Below are positions 42,171 to 50,461 of a stretch of 51,466 nt of DNA, in pieces (positions within the stretch are counted from its first letter, which is position 1; the number at the start of each line of letters is the position of its first letter). Made by a program: the position numbers and the translations under genes. The DNA is from JBJXFE01 sp046153875 (lineage in GTDB: Bacteria > Planctomycetota > Phycisphaerae > Phycisphaerales > UBA1924), in the NCBI GenBank assembly GCA_046153875.1, contig JBJXFE010000025.1, positions 1 to 51,466 of the forward strand. The letters run 5' to 3'. The notes below the pieces were generated by a model that saw only the letters and a list, made by a program, of their open reading frames with translations, was not told where the DNA came from and did not search any database.

Positions 42171-43055
42171 ATGAGCACGACCGCGATGCAGCGTGAGCAG
42201 GTGGTGTCGGAGGCGATCCGCGAGATCAGCCACATCGCGACGCTGCCGGAGATCACGCTCCGGATCGTGGAGTTGGTCGAGAGCCCCAAGAGCACGGCCC
42301 AGGACCTGCACAAGGTCATCGCCAACGACCCGGCGCTGTGCTCGCGCATCCTGAAGGTCGTGAACAGCTCGTTCTACGGGCTCCCCGGGCAGATCGGATC
42401 GATCAACCGCGCCATCGTGATGCTCGGGCTCAACGCGGTGAAGAACATCGCGATCGCCGCGAGCCTGGCCAAGCTGTTCCGCGGCGGGGACCTGACGCCC
42501 GGCTTCAGCGCCAAGGCGCTGTGGAAGCACTCGGTGTCGGTGGCCGCGACGGCGAAGCTGCTGGCGGACAAGCTCGGGATGGCGTTCAGCGACGAGGCGT
42601 TCCTGGCCGGGCTTCTGCACGACATCGGGCTGATGGTCGAGATGCAGTACGACCGCAACAAGCTCGTCGAGGTGCTCCAGCAGGTGGGCGTGAACGACGA
42701 GGGCGTGCCCGCGGTAGACCTGCTCGAGATCGAGGAGCGGGTCTTCGGCGCGAACCACCAGCACTTCGGGGCGGCCCTGTGCGAGAAGTGGAAGTTCCCC
42801 AACAACTTCCGCTACGCCACCGGGCACCACCACAATCCCACCGCGCTCCCGCACGACAGCCGCACCATCCCCTGCGTGATCCACGCGGCGGACCGCCTCG
42901 TGGCCGAAACGGGCGAGTCGTTCCGGCTCGATCTGCCGACGACGACCATCGGTGCGGACGTGATGGAGGTCCTGAAACTGAGCGGGGACCGGCTGACGGA
43001 GCTGCGGGCCGCCCTCCCCGAGCACCTGAAATCTACGGAATCTCTGCTGGCCTGA
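42171..43055 (+). CDS. HDOD-domain signalling protein
   Basis: 294 residues, a stand-alone HDOD domain. Motifs in order: LPEITLRIVELVESPKSTAQ, VIANDPALCSRILKVVNSSF, YGLPGQIGSINRAIVMLGL, then FLAGLLHDIGLMVEMQY and the His-rich ATGHHHNPTALPHD. HDOD proteins resemble HD-GYP but usually lack phosphodiesterase activity; they act in regulatory networks, often with cyclic-di-GMP or kinases. A GGAG lies about ten bases before the ATG. No sensory domain is fused to it. Confidence 0.92.
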   Translation: MSTTAMQREQVVSEAIREISHIATLPEITLRIVELVESPKSTAQDLHKVIANDPALCSRILKVVNSSFYGLPGQIGSINRAIVMLGLNAVKNIAIAASLAKLFRGGDLTPGFSAKALWKHSVSVAATAKLLADKLGMAFSDEAFLAGLLHDIGLMVEMQYDRNKLVEVLQQVGVNDEGVPAVDLLEIEERVFGANHQHFGAALCEKWKFPNNFRYATGHHHNPTALPHDSRTIPCVIHAADRLVAETGESFRLDLPTTTIGADVMEVLKLSGDRLTELRAALPEHLKSTESLLA

Positions 43056-43169
43056 CCGACAAGTCTCTGGTCGAACACCCCACCGCGCGGCGTTCGTGCG
43101 GCGTAAGAAACGCGATATGTCGCCGGGCGCCGTCGCCCGGTGTTGACGAACTCTCTCTTTCTCCCTCCG

Positions 43170-43200
43170 GGCGGCCGCGCGAAAGCGTGGCCGCCTTTTT
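43170..43200 (+). terminator. Strong intrinsic terminator
   Basis: GGCGGCCGCGC and GCGTGGCCGCC pair as an 11-base stem (one G-U) around a GAAA tetraloop (43181-43184) and are followed by TTTTT (43196-43200). It lies 114 bases after the HDOD stop. The stretch between holds a second, seven-base hairpin (43123-43140, CCGGGCG/CGCCCGG) but no gene. The terminator separates the HDOD gene from vapBC. Confidence 0.88.
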
Positions 43201-43243
43201 CGCGCGCCGTACATCTCCCGGGCCTGATCGGGACCGCGGCGCC

Positions 43244-43279
43244 TTGACATGTATGTATCATGAATACATACTGATACAT
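43244..43279 (+). promoter_or_regulatory. vapBC promoter with overlapping operator palindromes
   Basis: TTGACA (43244-43249), 17 bases, CATACT (43267-43272): near consensus. GTATGTAT (43251-43258) and ATACATAC (43264-43271) form a perfect inverted repeat with five bases between, covering the spacer and -10. ATGTATCA (43253-43260) and TGATACAT (43272-43279) form a second one. The likely ligand is the VapB ribbon-helix-helix protein (autorepression). The start codon is seven bases after the -10, so the mRNA is probably leaderless. Confidence 0.75.
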
Positions 43280-43480
43280 ATGAAAACGACCATGAACCTG
43301 GACGCCGAGTTGATGACCCGGGCGGCGGAGCTCACCGGCATCAAGGAAAAGACGGCGCTCGTTCACGAGGGCCTCCGGTCCCTGATCGCCCGGGAGGCGG
43401 GGCGCCGCCTCGCCCGGCTCGGCGGAACCCAGAAGCGGCTGCGCCCGATCCCGCGGCGCCGCTCGGAACCGGGCCGATGA
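43280..43480 (+). CDS. vapB: VapB-type antitoxin
   Basis: 66 residues from the ATG at 43280 (the longer frame upstream is a chance extension through the terminator). MKTTMNLDAELMTRAAELTG is the ribbon-helix-helix DNA-binding start of the VapB family; IKEKTALVHEGLRSLIAREA follows as the second helix. The basic C-terminal tail would wrap the toxin. The stop overlaps the vapC ATG by four bases. Unlike its neighbours it has an AT-rich promoter, which fits horizontal spread of toxin-antitoxin modules. Confidence 0.9.
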   Translation: MKTTMNLDAELMTRAAELTGIKEKTALVHEGLRSLIAREAGRRLARLGGTQKRLRPIPRRRSEPGR

Positions 43481-43854
43481 TCCTTGTCGATACGTCGGTG
43501 TGGGTGGACCACCTCGCGATCGGCGATCCGCGCATGGCCTCGCTCCTCCAGGGCGAGCGGGTCGTCGTGCACCCGTTCGTGATCGGGGAGATCGCGTGCG
43601 GCAATCTCTCCGACCGCGCCGAGATCATGCACCTGCTCGGGACGCTGCCCGCGATCGCCCCGGCACGCCACGACGAGGTCCTGGCGCTCCTCGACGCCCA
43701 CCGCCTCTGGGGTCGCGGGATCGGATGGGTGGATGTTCATCTGCTGGCCGCCGCAGCGATCGCGGGCACCGCGCTGTGGACCCGGGACCAACGGCTCGCC
43801 GCGGCCGCCCGGGGGATCGTGTCGCTGCACAACCCGGGGAGCCCGCCGAACTGA
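43477..43854 (+). CDS. vapC: VapC-type PIN-domain ribonuclease toxin
   Basis: 125 residues, the usual size. The acidic metal-binding residues are placed as in active PIN toxins: Asp5 in MILVDTSVWVDHL, Glu in VIGEIACG, and Asp residues in GIGWVDVHLLAA and LWTRDQRLAAAA. VapC toxins cut tRNA or rRNA loops; the target cannot be told here. Overlaps vapB by four bases. The catalytic set appears intact, so the module is probably functional. Confidence 0.93.
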   Translation: MILVDTSVWVDHLAIGDPRMASLLQGERVVVHPFVIGEIACGNLSDRAEIMHLLGTLPAIAPARHDEVLALLDAHRLWGRGIGWVDVHLLAAAAIAGTALWTRDQRLAAAARGIVSLHNPGSPPN

Positions 43855-43862
43855 CACCGCGT

Positions 43863-43883
43863 CCCCCCCCCCCCACACACACC
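43863..43883 (+). repeat. C12 tract followed by CA repeats
   Basis: Twelve consecutive C (43863-43874) then ACACACACC, between vapC and the threonine synthase start. Such a run is prone to slippage; it lies in the 5' untranslated region 20 bases before the ATG and not inside a coding region. Confidence 0.8.
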
Positions 43884-43894
43884 GCCGCTCGCTC

Positions 43895-45115
43895 ATGCCT
43901 TCGTTCGCCACCCACCTCGAAGCCGCCATCGACGGCGCGCGCCTGCCCGCCCGTGAGGCCCACACCACCCACCAGGGCCGGCCGATCTGGGTGCGGTATG
44001 ACCTCGACGCCGTGTCCCGCGCCGTGCGCCGCGACGACCTGAAGGCCCGCCCGCCCACGATGTGGCGCTACCGCGAGCTGCTTCCGCACGAGGATGACGC
44101 GTCGGTCGTCTCGCTCGGCGAGGAGATGACGCCGCTGCTCGATTGCCCGCGCCTGGCGAAACGGTTGGGCATCGACCGCCTGCTCATCAAGGACGAATCG
44201 CACCTGCCCACCGGCTCGTTCAAGGCCCGCGGCATGGCGATGGCCGTGACGATGGCGCGCCAGTTCGGGATCACCCGCGTCGCGGCCCCAACAGCCGGGA
44301 ACGCAGGCGGGGCGCTGGCCGCGTACGCCGCGCGGGCGGGCATGGAGTGCTTCGTGTTCATGCCCGAGGACACGCCCGAGGTGAACCGGGCCGAGGCGGC
44401 GCTCTTCGGCGCCCGGGCGTTCCTCGTGAACGGGCTGATCCACGACTGCGGGCGGCTCGTCGGCGAGGGGCGCGAGCGGCTCGGCTGGTTCGACATGAGC
44501 ACGCTCAAGGAGCCGTACCGCCTCGAGGGCAAGAAAACGATGGGCCTGGAGCTGGCCGAGCAGATGGGGTGGACGCTTCCCGACGTGATCCTCTACCCGA
44601 CCGGCGGGGGCACGGGGCTGATCGGCATGTCCAAGGCGTTCGACGAACTCGGCACGCTCGGCTGGATCGGCCAGAAGCGCCCCCGGATGTTCGCGTGCCA
44701 GGCCTCGGGGTGCGCGCCGATCGTGACGGCGTTCGACCGCGGCGAGCGGTTCGGGGTAACGCCGGAGAACCCGCACACGATCGCGTCGGGCCTGCGGGTG
44801 CCGAAAGCCGTGGGAGACTTCATGATCCTCGACGCGGTGCGCCGCTCCGGCGGGCGGGCGATGGCGGCCGCGGAATCGCGGCTGGTCGAGTGGATGCGTG
44901 TGGCCTCGTCGGCCGAGGGCGTCTCGCTCTGCCCCGAGTCCGCGGCGTGCCTGGATGTGCTGGAGCGCGCCCTGCGCGAGGGGCACATCCAGCGATCGGA
45001 GACGGTCGTGCTCTTCAACACCGGCGCGGCACAGAAGTACGTCGAGGCGATGCGCACTGAGCTGCCGCGGGTAGACAAGGACCGGGTGGATTGGAACGCG
45101 ATCGCGAATGGGTGA
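43895..45115 (+). CDS. thrC: Threonine synthase
   Basis: 406 residues from the ATG at 43895. PLP enzyme converting O-phosphohomoserine to threonine. The PLP lysine is K110 in DESHLPTGSFKARG; the phosphate loop is PTAGNAGGALAAYAARAG; a second PLP block is YPTGGGTGLIGMSKAF. WRYRELLP near residue 57 is typical of the threonine-synthase subfamily. The C-terminus (VVLFNTGAAQKYVEAMR) matches too. No Shine-Dalgarno is visible. A cysteate or other fold-type II synthase is an alternative but less likely. Ends 16 bases from the convergent zinc-ribbon gene. Confidence 0.88.
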   Translation: MPSFATHLEAAIDGARLPAREAHTTHQGRPIWVRYDLDAVSRAVRRDDLKARPPTMWRYRELLPHEDDASVVSLGEEMTPLLDCPRLAKRLGIDRLLIKDESHLPTGSFKARGMAMAVTMARQFGITRVAAPTAGNAGGALAAYAARAGMECFVFMPEDTPEVNRAEAALFGARAFLVNGLIHDCGRLVGEGRERLGWFDMSTLKEPYRLEGKKTMGLELAEQMGWTLPDVILYPTGGGTGLIGMSKAFDELGTLGWIGQKRPRMFACQASGCAPIVTAFDRGERFGVTPENPHTIASGLRVPKAVGDFMILDAVRRSGGRAMAAAESRLVEWMRVASSAEGVSLCPESAACLDVLERALREGHIQRSETVVLFNTGAAQKYVEAMRTELPRVDKDRVDWNAIANG

Positions 45116-45130
45116 GGCTGACGTGCGCCG

Positions 45131-45784
45131 TTACCGCCCAATCGCGCGTCTGACGAGAGCGCCCGCGATGGCCCCGACGAACATGCCCAACGCCGCGAAC
45201 GCTCCTGCCGCTCCCATCTCCCATTCTCTTGAATCGCAAAGCACCCAGGTACCGAGAAAGAGTCCGGCGATAGCGCCAAAGTGCGCCCCTGCGATGCCCC
45301 AGCACCGCATCGCGCGCCGTTCTGTTCGCAGCAGATAGACCACCAGCGGGGCTCCGAGGGCCATCGCAACCAGCGATGCCTTTATCGCGTCCGCGCTCTC
45401 GAAGCCCCAATCCTGGGCCCAGTCAGACGCGGCGTGCGACCACCGGTCATGAAGCTGGAAGGCGCAGTACCACGCCGCGGGAAGCAGCAGGGGAATGACC
45501 AGCACGAGCGGGGTCAAAGGCAGGAGCAACCACGCCCTTGAAAACCGCCACTCCCCCCAGGTTCGTCTGCGGACCAAGAGCTTTTCCGGCGATTCCCGTC
45601 CGCACTCGGGGCAACGCGAACTCGCGGGCAGTCCGGACAGGCTGTAGCCGCACCCGCCACAGACTCCCGTGGCCTCGATGGACAGCGCGTGCCGCACCCT
45701 CCGCCCCAAAAGACTGATGGCGATGAACCAGATCGCTCCCAAGAGGGTCAGGCCGTCGAGCCAGGCATCCGCGATACTCGACAC
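45131..45784 (-). CDS. Membrane protein with zinc ribbon, function unknown
   Basis: 217 residues from a GTG with GGAG about eight bases upstream. An N-terminal hydrophobic helix (LLGAIWFIAISLLG) is followed by a four-cysteine zinc ribbon, CGGCGYSLSGL and CPECGRE, a signature common in planctomycete membrane proteins, and then at least three more helices (LLLPLTPLVLVIPLLLPAAW, SLVAMALGAPLVVYLL, AAGAFAALGMFVGAIAGALV). No homology to a defined family. It sits convergent to thrC and divergent from the cystathionine beta-synthase gene. Composition is slightly less GC-rich than its neighbours. Confidence 0.75.
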   Translation of the reverse strand: MSSIADAWLDGLTLLGAIWFIAISLLGRRVRHALSIEATGVCGGCGYSLSGLPASSRCPECGRESPEKLLVRRRTWGEWRFSRAWLLLPLTPLVLVIPLLLPAAWYCAFQLHDRWSHAASDWAQDWGFESADAIKASLVAMALGAPLVVYLLRTERRAMRCWGIAGAHFGAIAGLFLGTWVLCDSREWEMGAAGAFAALGMFVGAIAGALVRRAIGR

Positions 45785-45880
45785 GACCCCGCTCCCACCA
45801 TCGCACCCTGTGAATCGGGCAATCGCTCCCCGCCGCTATGCTAACGCCCGCGGGCAACCGCCCCGCAACGTGAGGCCTTC

Positions 45881-47284
45881 ATGGACATCCAGAACACCAT
45901 CCTCGACGCCGTCGGCCGCACCCCGCTGGTCCGGCTCAACAAAGTCGTGCCGCGGAACGCAGCCACCGTCCTCGTCAAATGCGAGTACATGAACCCCACC
46001 GGTTCCATCAAGGACCGGATGGCCCTGCACATTCTCAACGTCTCCGAGCAGCGCGGCGACATCAAGCCCGGCTGCACCATCGTGGAGAACACGAGCGGCA
46101 ACACCGGCCTGGGCGTGGCGATGTGGGCCGCGGTCCGCGGATACCGGTGCGTCTTCACCATGCCCGACAAGATGTCGCAGGAGAAGCGCGACATGCTCAA
46201 GGCGTTCGGCGCGGAGGTGGTCATCACCCCGACCGACGTGCCGGGGGATTCGCCGCAGCACTACGTGGAAACCGCCAAGCGCATCGCGCGGGAGACGCCC
46301 GGCGCCTTCTACGTCAACCAGTACCACAACCCCCTGAACATCGACGCGCACGAGCTGATGACCGGGCCGGAGATCTTCGAGCAGACCGAAGGCAAGTTCG
46401 ACGTCTTCGTCGGCGGCACGGGTACGGGCGGGACGGTCAGCGGCGTCGGGCGGTTCCTCAAGAAGAAAGAGAAGGAGACGGGGCGGAAGTACCGCATCGT
46501 GGGAGCCGACCCGATCGGCTCGGTCCACTACCACTACTTCTACACCAGGACCCTCTGCACGCCGCACGTCTACAAGGTGGAGGGCATCGGCGAGGACATC
46601 CTCTGCGATGCGATGGACTTCTCCGTCGTTGACGAGATGCGCCAGATGAACGACCGCGAGTCGTTCCACATGGCCCGCAGGCTCGTCCGCGAGGAGGGCC
46701 TGTTCTGCGGCGGATCGTCGGGGTCGAACGTCCACGTGGCCGTTGAAATCGCCAAGGAGCTCGGCCCCGGCAAGACCGTCGTCACCGTCCTCCCCGACGC
46801 GGGCACGCGGTACATCACCAAGTTCCTCGCCGACGGATGGATGCGCGATTACGGGTTCATGGGCTCGGACCGCGACCTGGGCCTGGTCGAAGACATCCTG
46901 CGCACGCACCCGCAGAAGGTCATCGCCGCCCGCGAGACCGACACGGTCCAGCACGTCGTGGACCTCTTCAAGAAACACGGCGTGTCGCAGGTGCCGATCG
47001 CCGAGGGTGGGGCGGCGGGTGGAGGGGCCAACGGCACGCCGCGCCACATCGTCCACGAGGTGGACGTGCTCCGCGGCCTGCAGTCCGGCCAGATCACGGC
47101 ATCGTCACCCGCGAAGGCGGTCGCCCACCCGATCGGCGGGCTCATCTACCCCAAGGCCCGCATCGAGGAGCTCTTCCGCATCTTCGAGACCGACCAGGTC
47201 GGCGTCGTCGTGGACAACGGCGCGATCGTCGGGATCGTGAGCAAGATCGACGTGCTGGAGTACCTGACCAAGTCACGAAAGTAG
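45881..47284 (+). CDS. Cystathionine beta-synthase (PLP domain plus CBS pair)
   Basis: 467 residues. The PLP domain (about 1-320) has K44 in NPTGSIKDRMA, NTSGNTGLGVAM, and GGTGTGGTVSGVGRFL; GGSSGSN binds the substrate. Two CBS domains follow (about 335-467: VIAARETDTVQHVVDLFKKH, then VGVVVDNGAIVGIVSKIDVL), separated by a Gly-rich loop. In the family this makes cystathionine from serine and homocysteine; some members make cysteine instead. No N-terminal haem domain, as in yeast and most bacteria. TATGCT at 45837-45842 could be its -10. With the downstream gene it forms a transsulfuration pair. Confidence 0.92.
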   Translation: MDIQNTILDAVGRTPLVRLNKVVPRNAATVLVKCEYMNPTGSIKDRMALHILNVSEQRGDIKPGCTIVENTSGNTGLGVAMWAAVRGYRCVFTMPDKMSQEKRDMLKAFGAEVVITPTDVPGDSPQHYVETAKRIARETPGAFYVNQYHNPLNIDAHELMTGPEIFEQTEGKFDVFVGGTGTGGTVSGVGRFLKKKEKETGRKYRIVGADPIGSVHYHYFYTRTLCTPHVYKVEGIGEDILCDAMDFSVVDEMRQMNDRESFHMARRLVREEGLFCGGSSGSNVHVAVEIAKELGPGKTVVTVLPDAGTRYITKFLADGWMRDYGFMGSDRDLGLVEDILRTHPQKVIAARETDTVQHVVDLFKKHGVSQVPIAEGGAAGGGANGTPRHIVHEVDVLRGLQSGQITASSPAKAVAHPIGGLIYPKARIEELFRIFETDQVGVVVDNGAIVGIVSKIDVLEYLTKSRK

Positions 47285-47305
47285 AACCTGTCCCGAAAGC
47301 CGGGA

Positions 47306-47383
47306 TTCACCACAGGGGCACGGAGGCACAGAGCAAAGTCTTCTTTGATTGCTGTCTCTGTGCCTCCGTGCCTCTGTGGTGAA
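47306..47383. repeat. 78-base near-perfect inverted repeat (CACCACAGAGGCACGGAGG type)
   Basis: Left arm 47306-47333 and right arm 47356-47383 are 28 bases each and pair at all but one position (a G-U in RNA). Inside, CAAAG (47334-47338) and CTTTG (47343-47347) form a further small stem. It occupies most of the gap between the cystathionine beta-synthase and gamma-synthase genes. The core resembles the dispersed repeat family TTCACCACAGAGGCACGGAG seen in many planctomycete and verrucomicrobial genomes (recalled, not checked). Transcribed, it would form a very stable hairpin. Confidence 0.92.
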
Positions 47384-47416
47384 ACGGTCTCCAGAAGCCC
47401 ATCAAGGAATCAACGG

Positions 47417-48613
<1,197 letters not shown>

Positions 48614-48653
48614 ATTCGCGAGTTCGAGTGGGCGGGAGCCGCACTGGGGAGTA

Positions 48654-48688
48654 CGCAGAGGGCGCGGAGTCGCGCAGAGGGCGCGGAG
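48654..48688 (+). repeat. Two direct copies of a 16-base CGCAGAGGGCGCGGAG repeat
   Basis: Identical 16-base copies at 48654-48669 and 48673-48688, 19 bases apart. They are similar in style to the CACAGAGG-type arms at 47306 and the 50232 copy. They lie in the 276-base gap before the gene at 48890; the rest of this gap contains the small palindrome at 48826 and no gene. Confidence 0.75.
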
Positions 48689-48825
48689 CAATCCAAACGC
48701 GCAACGGCGCAGCGCACCAGACGTGGATATAGTTCTGTGGCCCTTGGTCTGTGACCGGGGCTGGCCGCGGTCCCCGAAAGGGATCGTCAACGCAGGTGGC
48801 TTGTCCATCGGCGCGAGCCAGGGTT

Positions 48826-48847
48826 GTGCTGACCCGAAGTTCAGCAC
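48826..48847. promoter_or_regulatory. Seven-base inverted repeat upstream of the gene at 48890
   Basis: GTGCTGA (48826-48832) and TCAGCAC (48841-48847) form a perfect palindrome with an eight-base centre, 43 bases before the ATG. Candidate operator or hairpin; no protein can be named. Confidence 0.4.
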
Positions 48848-48889
48848 GCTTGCTCCGTGATGTGGGCGGATACCCCACAGGAGAGCAGA

Positions 48890-49468
48890 ATGCCTGAGCC
48901 CAATCCGAGTTCATCTCCTCGCCCGGTCGCCCCACCGCGGCCGGTGACTCCTCCACGCCCGGTGCCGCTGCCGCGCCCTACACCAGTCGACCGACCGCTA
49001 CCGAAAGATCCCAACAACTCGTCTCAGGATCCGGGTCTGAATCGACCCCAGCCGATTGTGACGGGCCCTCGCTCGCGCCTGCGGGTACAAGACGCTGTTG
49101 AGCACGACTTCGACGGCGCGGTCGAGGTTCTCAACCTGCGACTCCGAAACGCGATCGAGGCACTCGAACGAATGCCGGGAAGAGCTGAGGCTGTGGTCGC
49201 CATCCCACCCGCCTATCGGCTCGCTTTTATTCGCGCAAAGGAGGGGTGGACCATTTTCTTGGCTTCCGATGACCCGGAAGGTCGTCAGAACTACAAAGAG
49301 TGGCACAAGTGCTCAGTTGAAGAGAAGGCGCTTATCGCCGGGGCGCTTCCGAGTCTCCTCGAAGAAATGCTCGCAGTAAGCAGCACTCGGAGAAGCGCGC
49401 TCAAGATCGCCCACGACGGCATGGATCGCTTCGAAGCGATGCTGAAGCAGCAGAAGGAGGGCGCGTGA
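48890..49468 (+). CDS. Hypothetical protein with Pro-rich N-terminus
   Basis: 192 residues from the ATG at 48890, which has AGGAGA seven bases upstream (frame open to 48857). Residues 1-65 are Pro/Arg-rich and probably disordered (SSPRPVAPPRPVTPPRPVPL). The rest is helical: AVEHDFDGAVEVLNLRLRNA, LERMPGRAEAVVAIPPAYRL, ending ALKIAHDGMDRFEAMLKQQK. No family recognised. Lower GC and less strict codon bias than the metabolic genes upstream suggest an accessory origin. Followed after one base by the small membrane protein. Confidence 0.65.
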   Translation: MPEPNPSSSPRPVAPPRPVTPPRPVPLPRPTPVDRPLPKDPNNSSQDPGLNRPQPIVTGPRSRLRVQDAVEHDFDGAVEVLNLRLRNAIEALERMPGRAEAVVAIPPAYRLAFIRAKEGWTIFLASDDPEGRQNYKEWHKCSVEEKALIAGALPSLLEEMLAVSSTRRSALKIAHDGMDRFEAMLKQQKEGA

Positions 49469-49469
49469 C

Positions 49470-49724
49470 ATGGCCCGCCTTCAACCTGCTCCGTGTGCGT
49501 GCCCGTGGGCGCGCTACACCATCGCGTTCGCGCCGATCGGCATCGCCGGTGGCGTCTGTCTATCGCCGCTTTGGGGTATCACACCACCCACGATCGTGGT
49601 ACTCGTTTCGTCGTTTCTGGCGATCTGGGGCGTCCAAGTGATGTGGGGTCGCCCCGTTCCGATGGAGGCGATCGGTTCGGCGATCGCCGCTTGGATCGAC
49701 CGCTTTCGAAAGGACGACAAGTAA
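49470..49724 (+). CDS. Small membrane protein, function unknown
   Basis: 84 residues with AGGAGGG eight bases before the ATG. Two hydrophobic helices (YTIAFAPIGIAGGVCL and TIVVLVSSFLAIWGVQVM) and a short basic end (WIDRFRKDDK). The start CACPWARY contains two cysteines. One base after the preceding stop, so the two genes form a pair. The size and layout would also fit a holin, but there are no phage genes nearby to support that. Confidence 0.55.
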   Translation: MARLQPAPCACPWARYTIAFAPIGIAGGVCLSPLWGITPPTIVVLVSSFLAIWGVQVMWGRPVPMEAIGSAIAAWIDRFRKDDK

Positions 49725-50095
49725 GCGCGGTCGTCACGGATTCCAACACCTCACACCCTGTCGATTCGCGGGATGCAGACCGCCGACGTGGAATGCCATG
49801 GCCACGACTCGACGGCCCGGGACTTGCGTGTCAAACCCCGGTGCAGCGCGGCGGCGCATCGGTACAGAGTGCCCGCGCCCCGGGGCGGCGGGTGGCACCG
49901 AGTGACTGAGCGGTGCGCCATCCCGCGAGGAAAGGGTGTGCCCACCAGTCGATGCCTGATTGTGTCACCACCTGTGCCACCGACCACGCCGCTCTCGGGT
50001 CTCCTCTACGACCCCCTACCCACCCTACCCAGGCGCGGTCGGTGGATCGCGCTGTGAGGTCCAAGTGCCCAGATCATCGCGTGCCCCTCCCTGTG

Positions 50096-50128
50096 CCACC
50101 ATCATCCCCGCCCCGCGGATGATGGTGG
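50096..50128. repeat. 12-base perfect inverted repeat
   Basis: CCACCATCATCC (50096-50107) and GGATGATGGTGG (50117-50128) around a nine-base centre. No T-run, so not a standard terminator; could be a protein-binding site or an end of a small mobile element. Confidence 0.7.
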
Positions 50129-50231
50129 CGGCGTCACCGTACCCGCGCCGCTTCAGCGTCTGCGCCCGCCCGTGACCCGCTCCCGGGTAGGTCGGCTCTC
50201 CGGGCCGACCCGGAACCACCCCACGCCCCCG

Positions 50232-50263
50232 CTCCGTGGCCCTCCGTGGCCCTCTGTGGTGAA
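50232..50263 (+). repeat. Second copy of the CTCTGTGGTGAA-type repeat arm
   Basis: CTCCGTGGCCCTCCGTGGCC then CTCTGTGGTGAA. The last part equals the end of the right arm at 47356-47383; the first part is a duplicated, slightly different unit. No facing arm is present here. Confidence 0.65.
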
Positions 50264-50283
50264 GTGCCTTTCGCCCCGCTCCC

Positions 50284-50424
50284 GCGCGCATGTCCGCCTT
50301 TTTGCGCACACGCCGACCGCGCCAACCCCGAATTCGGCGCACGCCCAAAAACTATTTTTATCTCCTGCGCCGCCAGCACTTGCGCGCAATTCCCCTCGCG
50401 CGCATCACCGCCGATGTGCGCACA
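50284..50424. promoter_or_regulatory. AT pocket and cluster of GCGCRCA sites before the gene at 50462
   Basis: TGCGCACA/TGCGCGCA-like sites occur at 50284-50290, 50303-50310, 50381-50388, 50397-50404 and 50417-50424 (the last within the palindrome TGTGCGCACA, 50415-50424). Between them lies AAAAACTATTTTTAT (50347-50361), the most AT-rich spot in the region and a possible -10. Reads as a promoter with repeated operator sites. Confidence 0.4.
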
Positions 50425-50461
50425 AACGCGTCCCCGGCGGGATTGGGTGGAGAGCCCACAC

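Larger units (their letters stand above)
49725..50461. other. Gene-free 0.74 kb stretch
   Basis: No frame here shows a credible protein; the open frames are short and biased by GC. It contains the 12-base inverted repeat at 50096-50128, the CCTCTGTGGTGAA-type repeat at 50232-50263, two copies of CTGTGCCACC (near 49971 and 50091), and the AT pocket with GCGCRCA sites at 50284-50424 just before the next gene. No tRNA or known RNA was recognised. Confidence 0.6.

Noticed and set aside
48654..48688. CRISPR array
   Set aside because: Only two short copies, 19 bases apart, without spacers of regular size and no cas genes.
49773..50057. Small open frames in the gene-free stretch
   Set aside because: Arg/Pro/Cys-rich translations without a ribosome site or similarity; they overlap one another in several frames.
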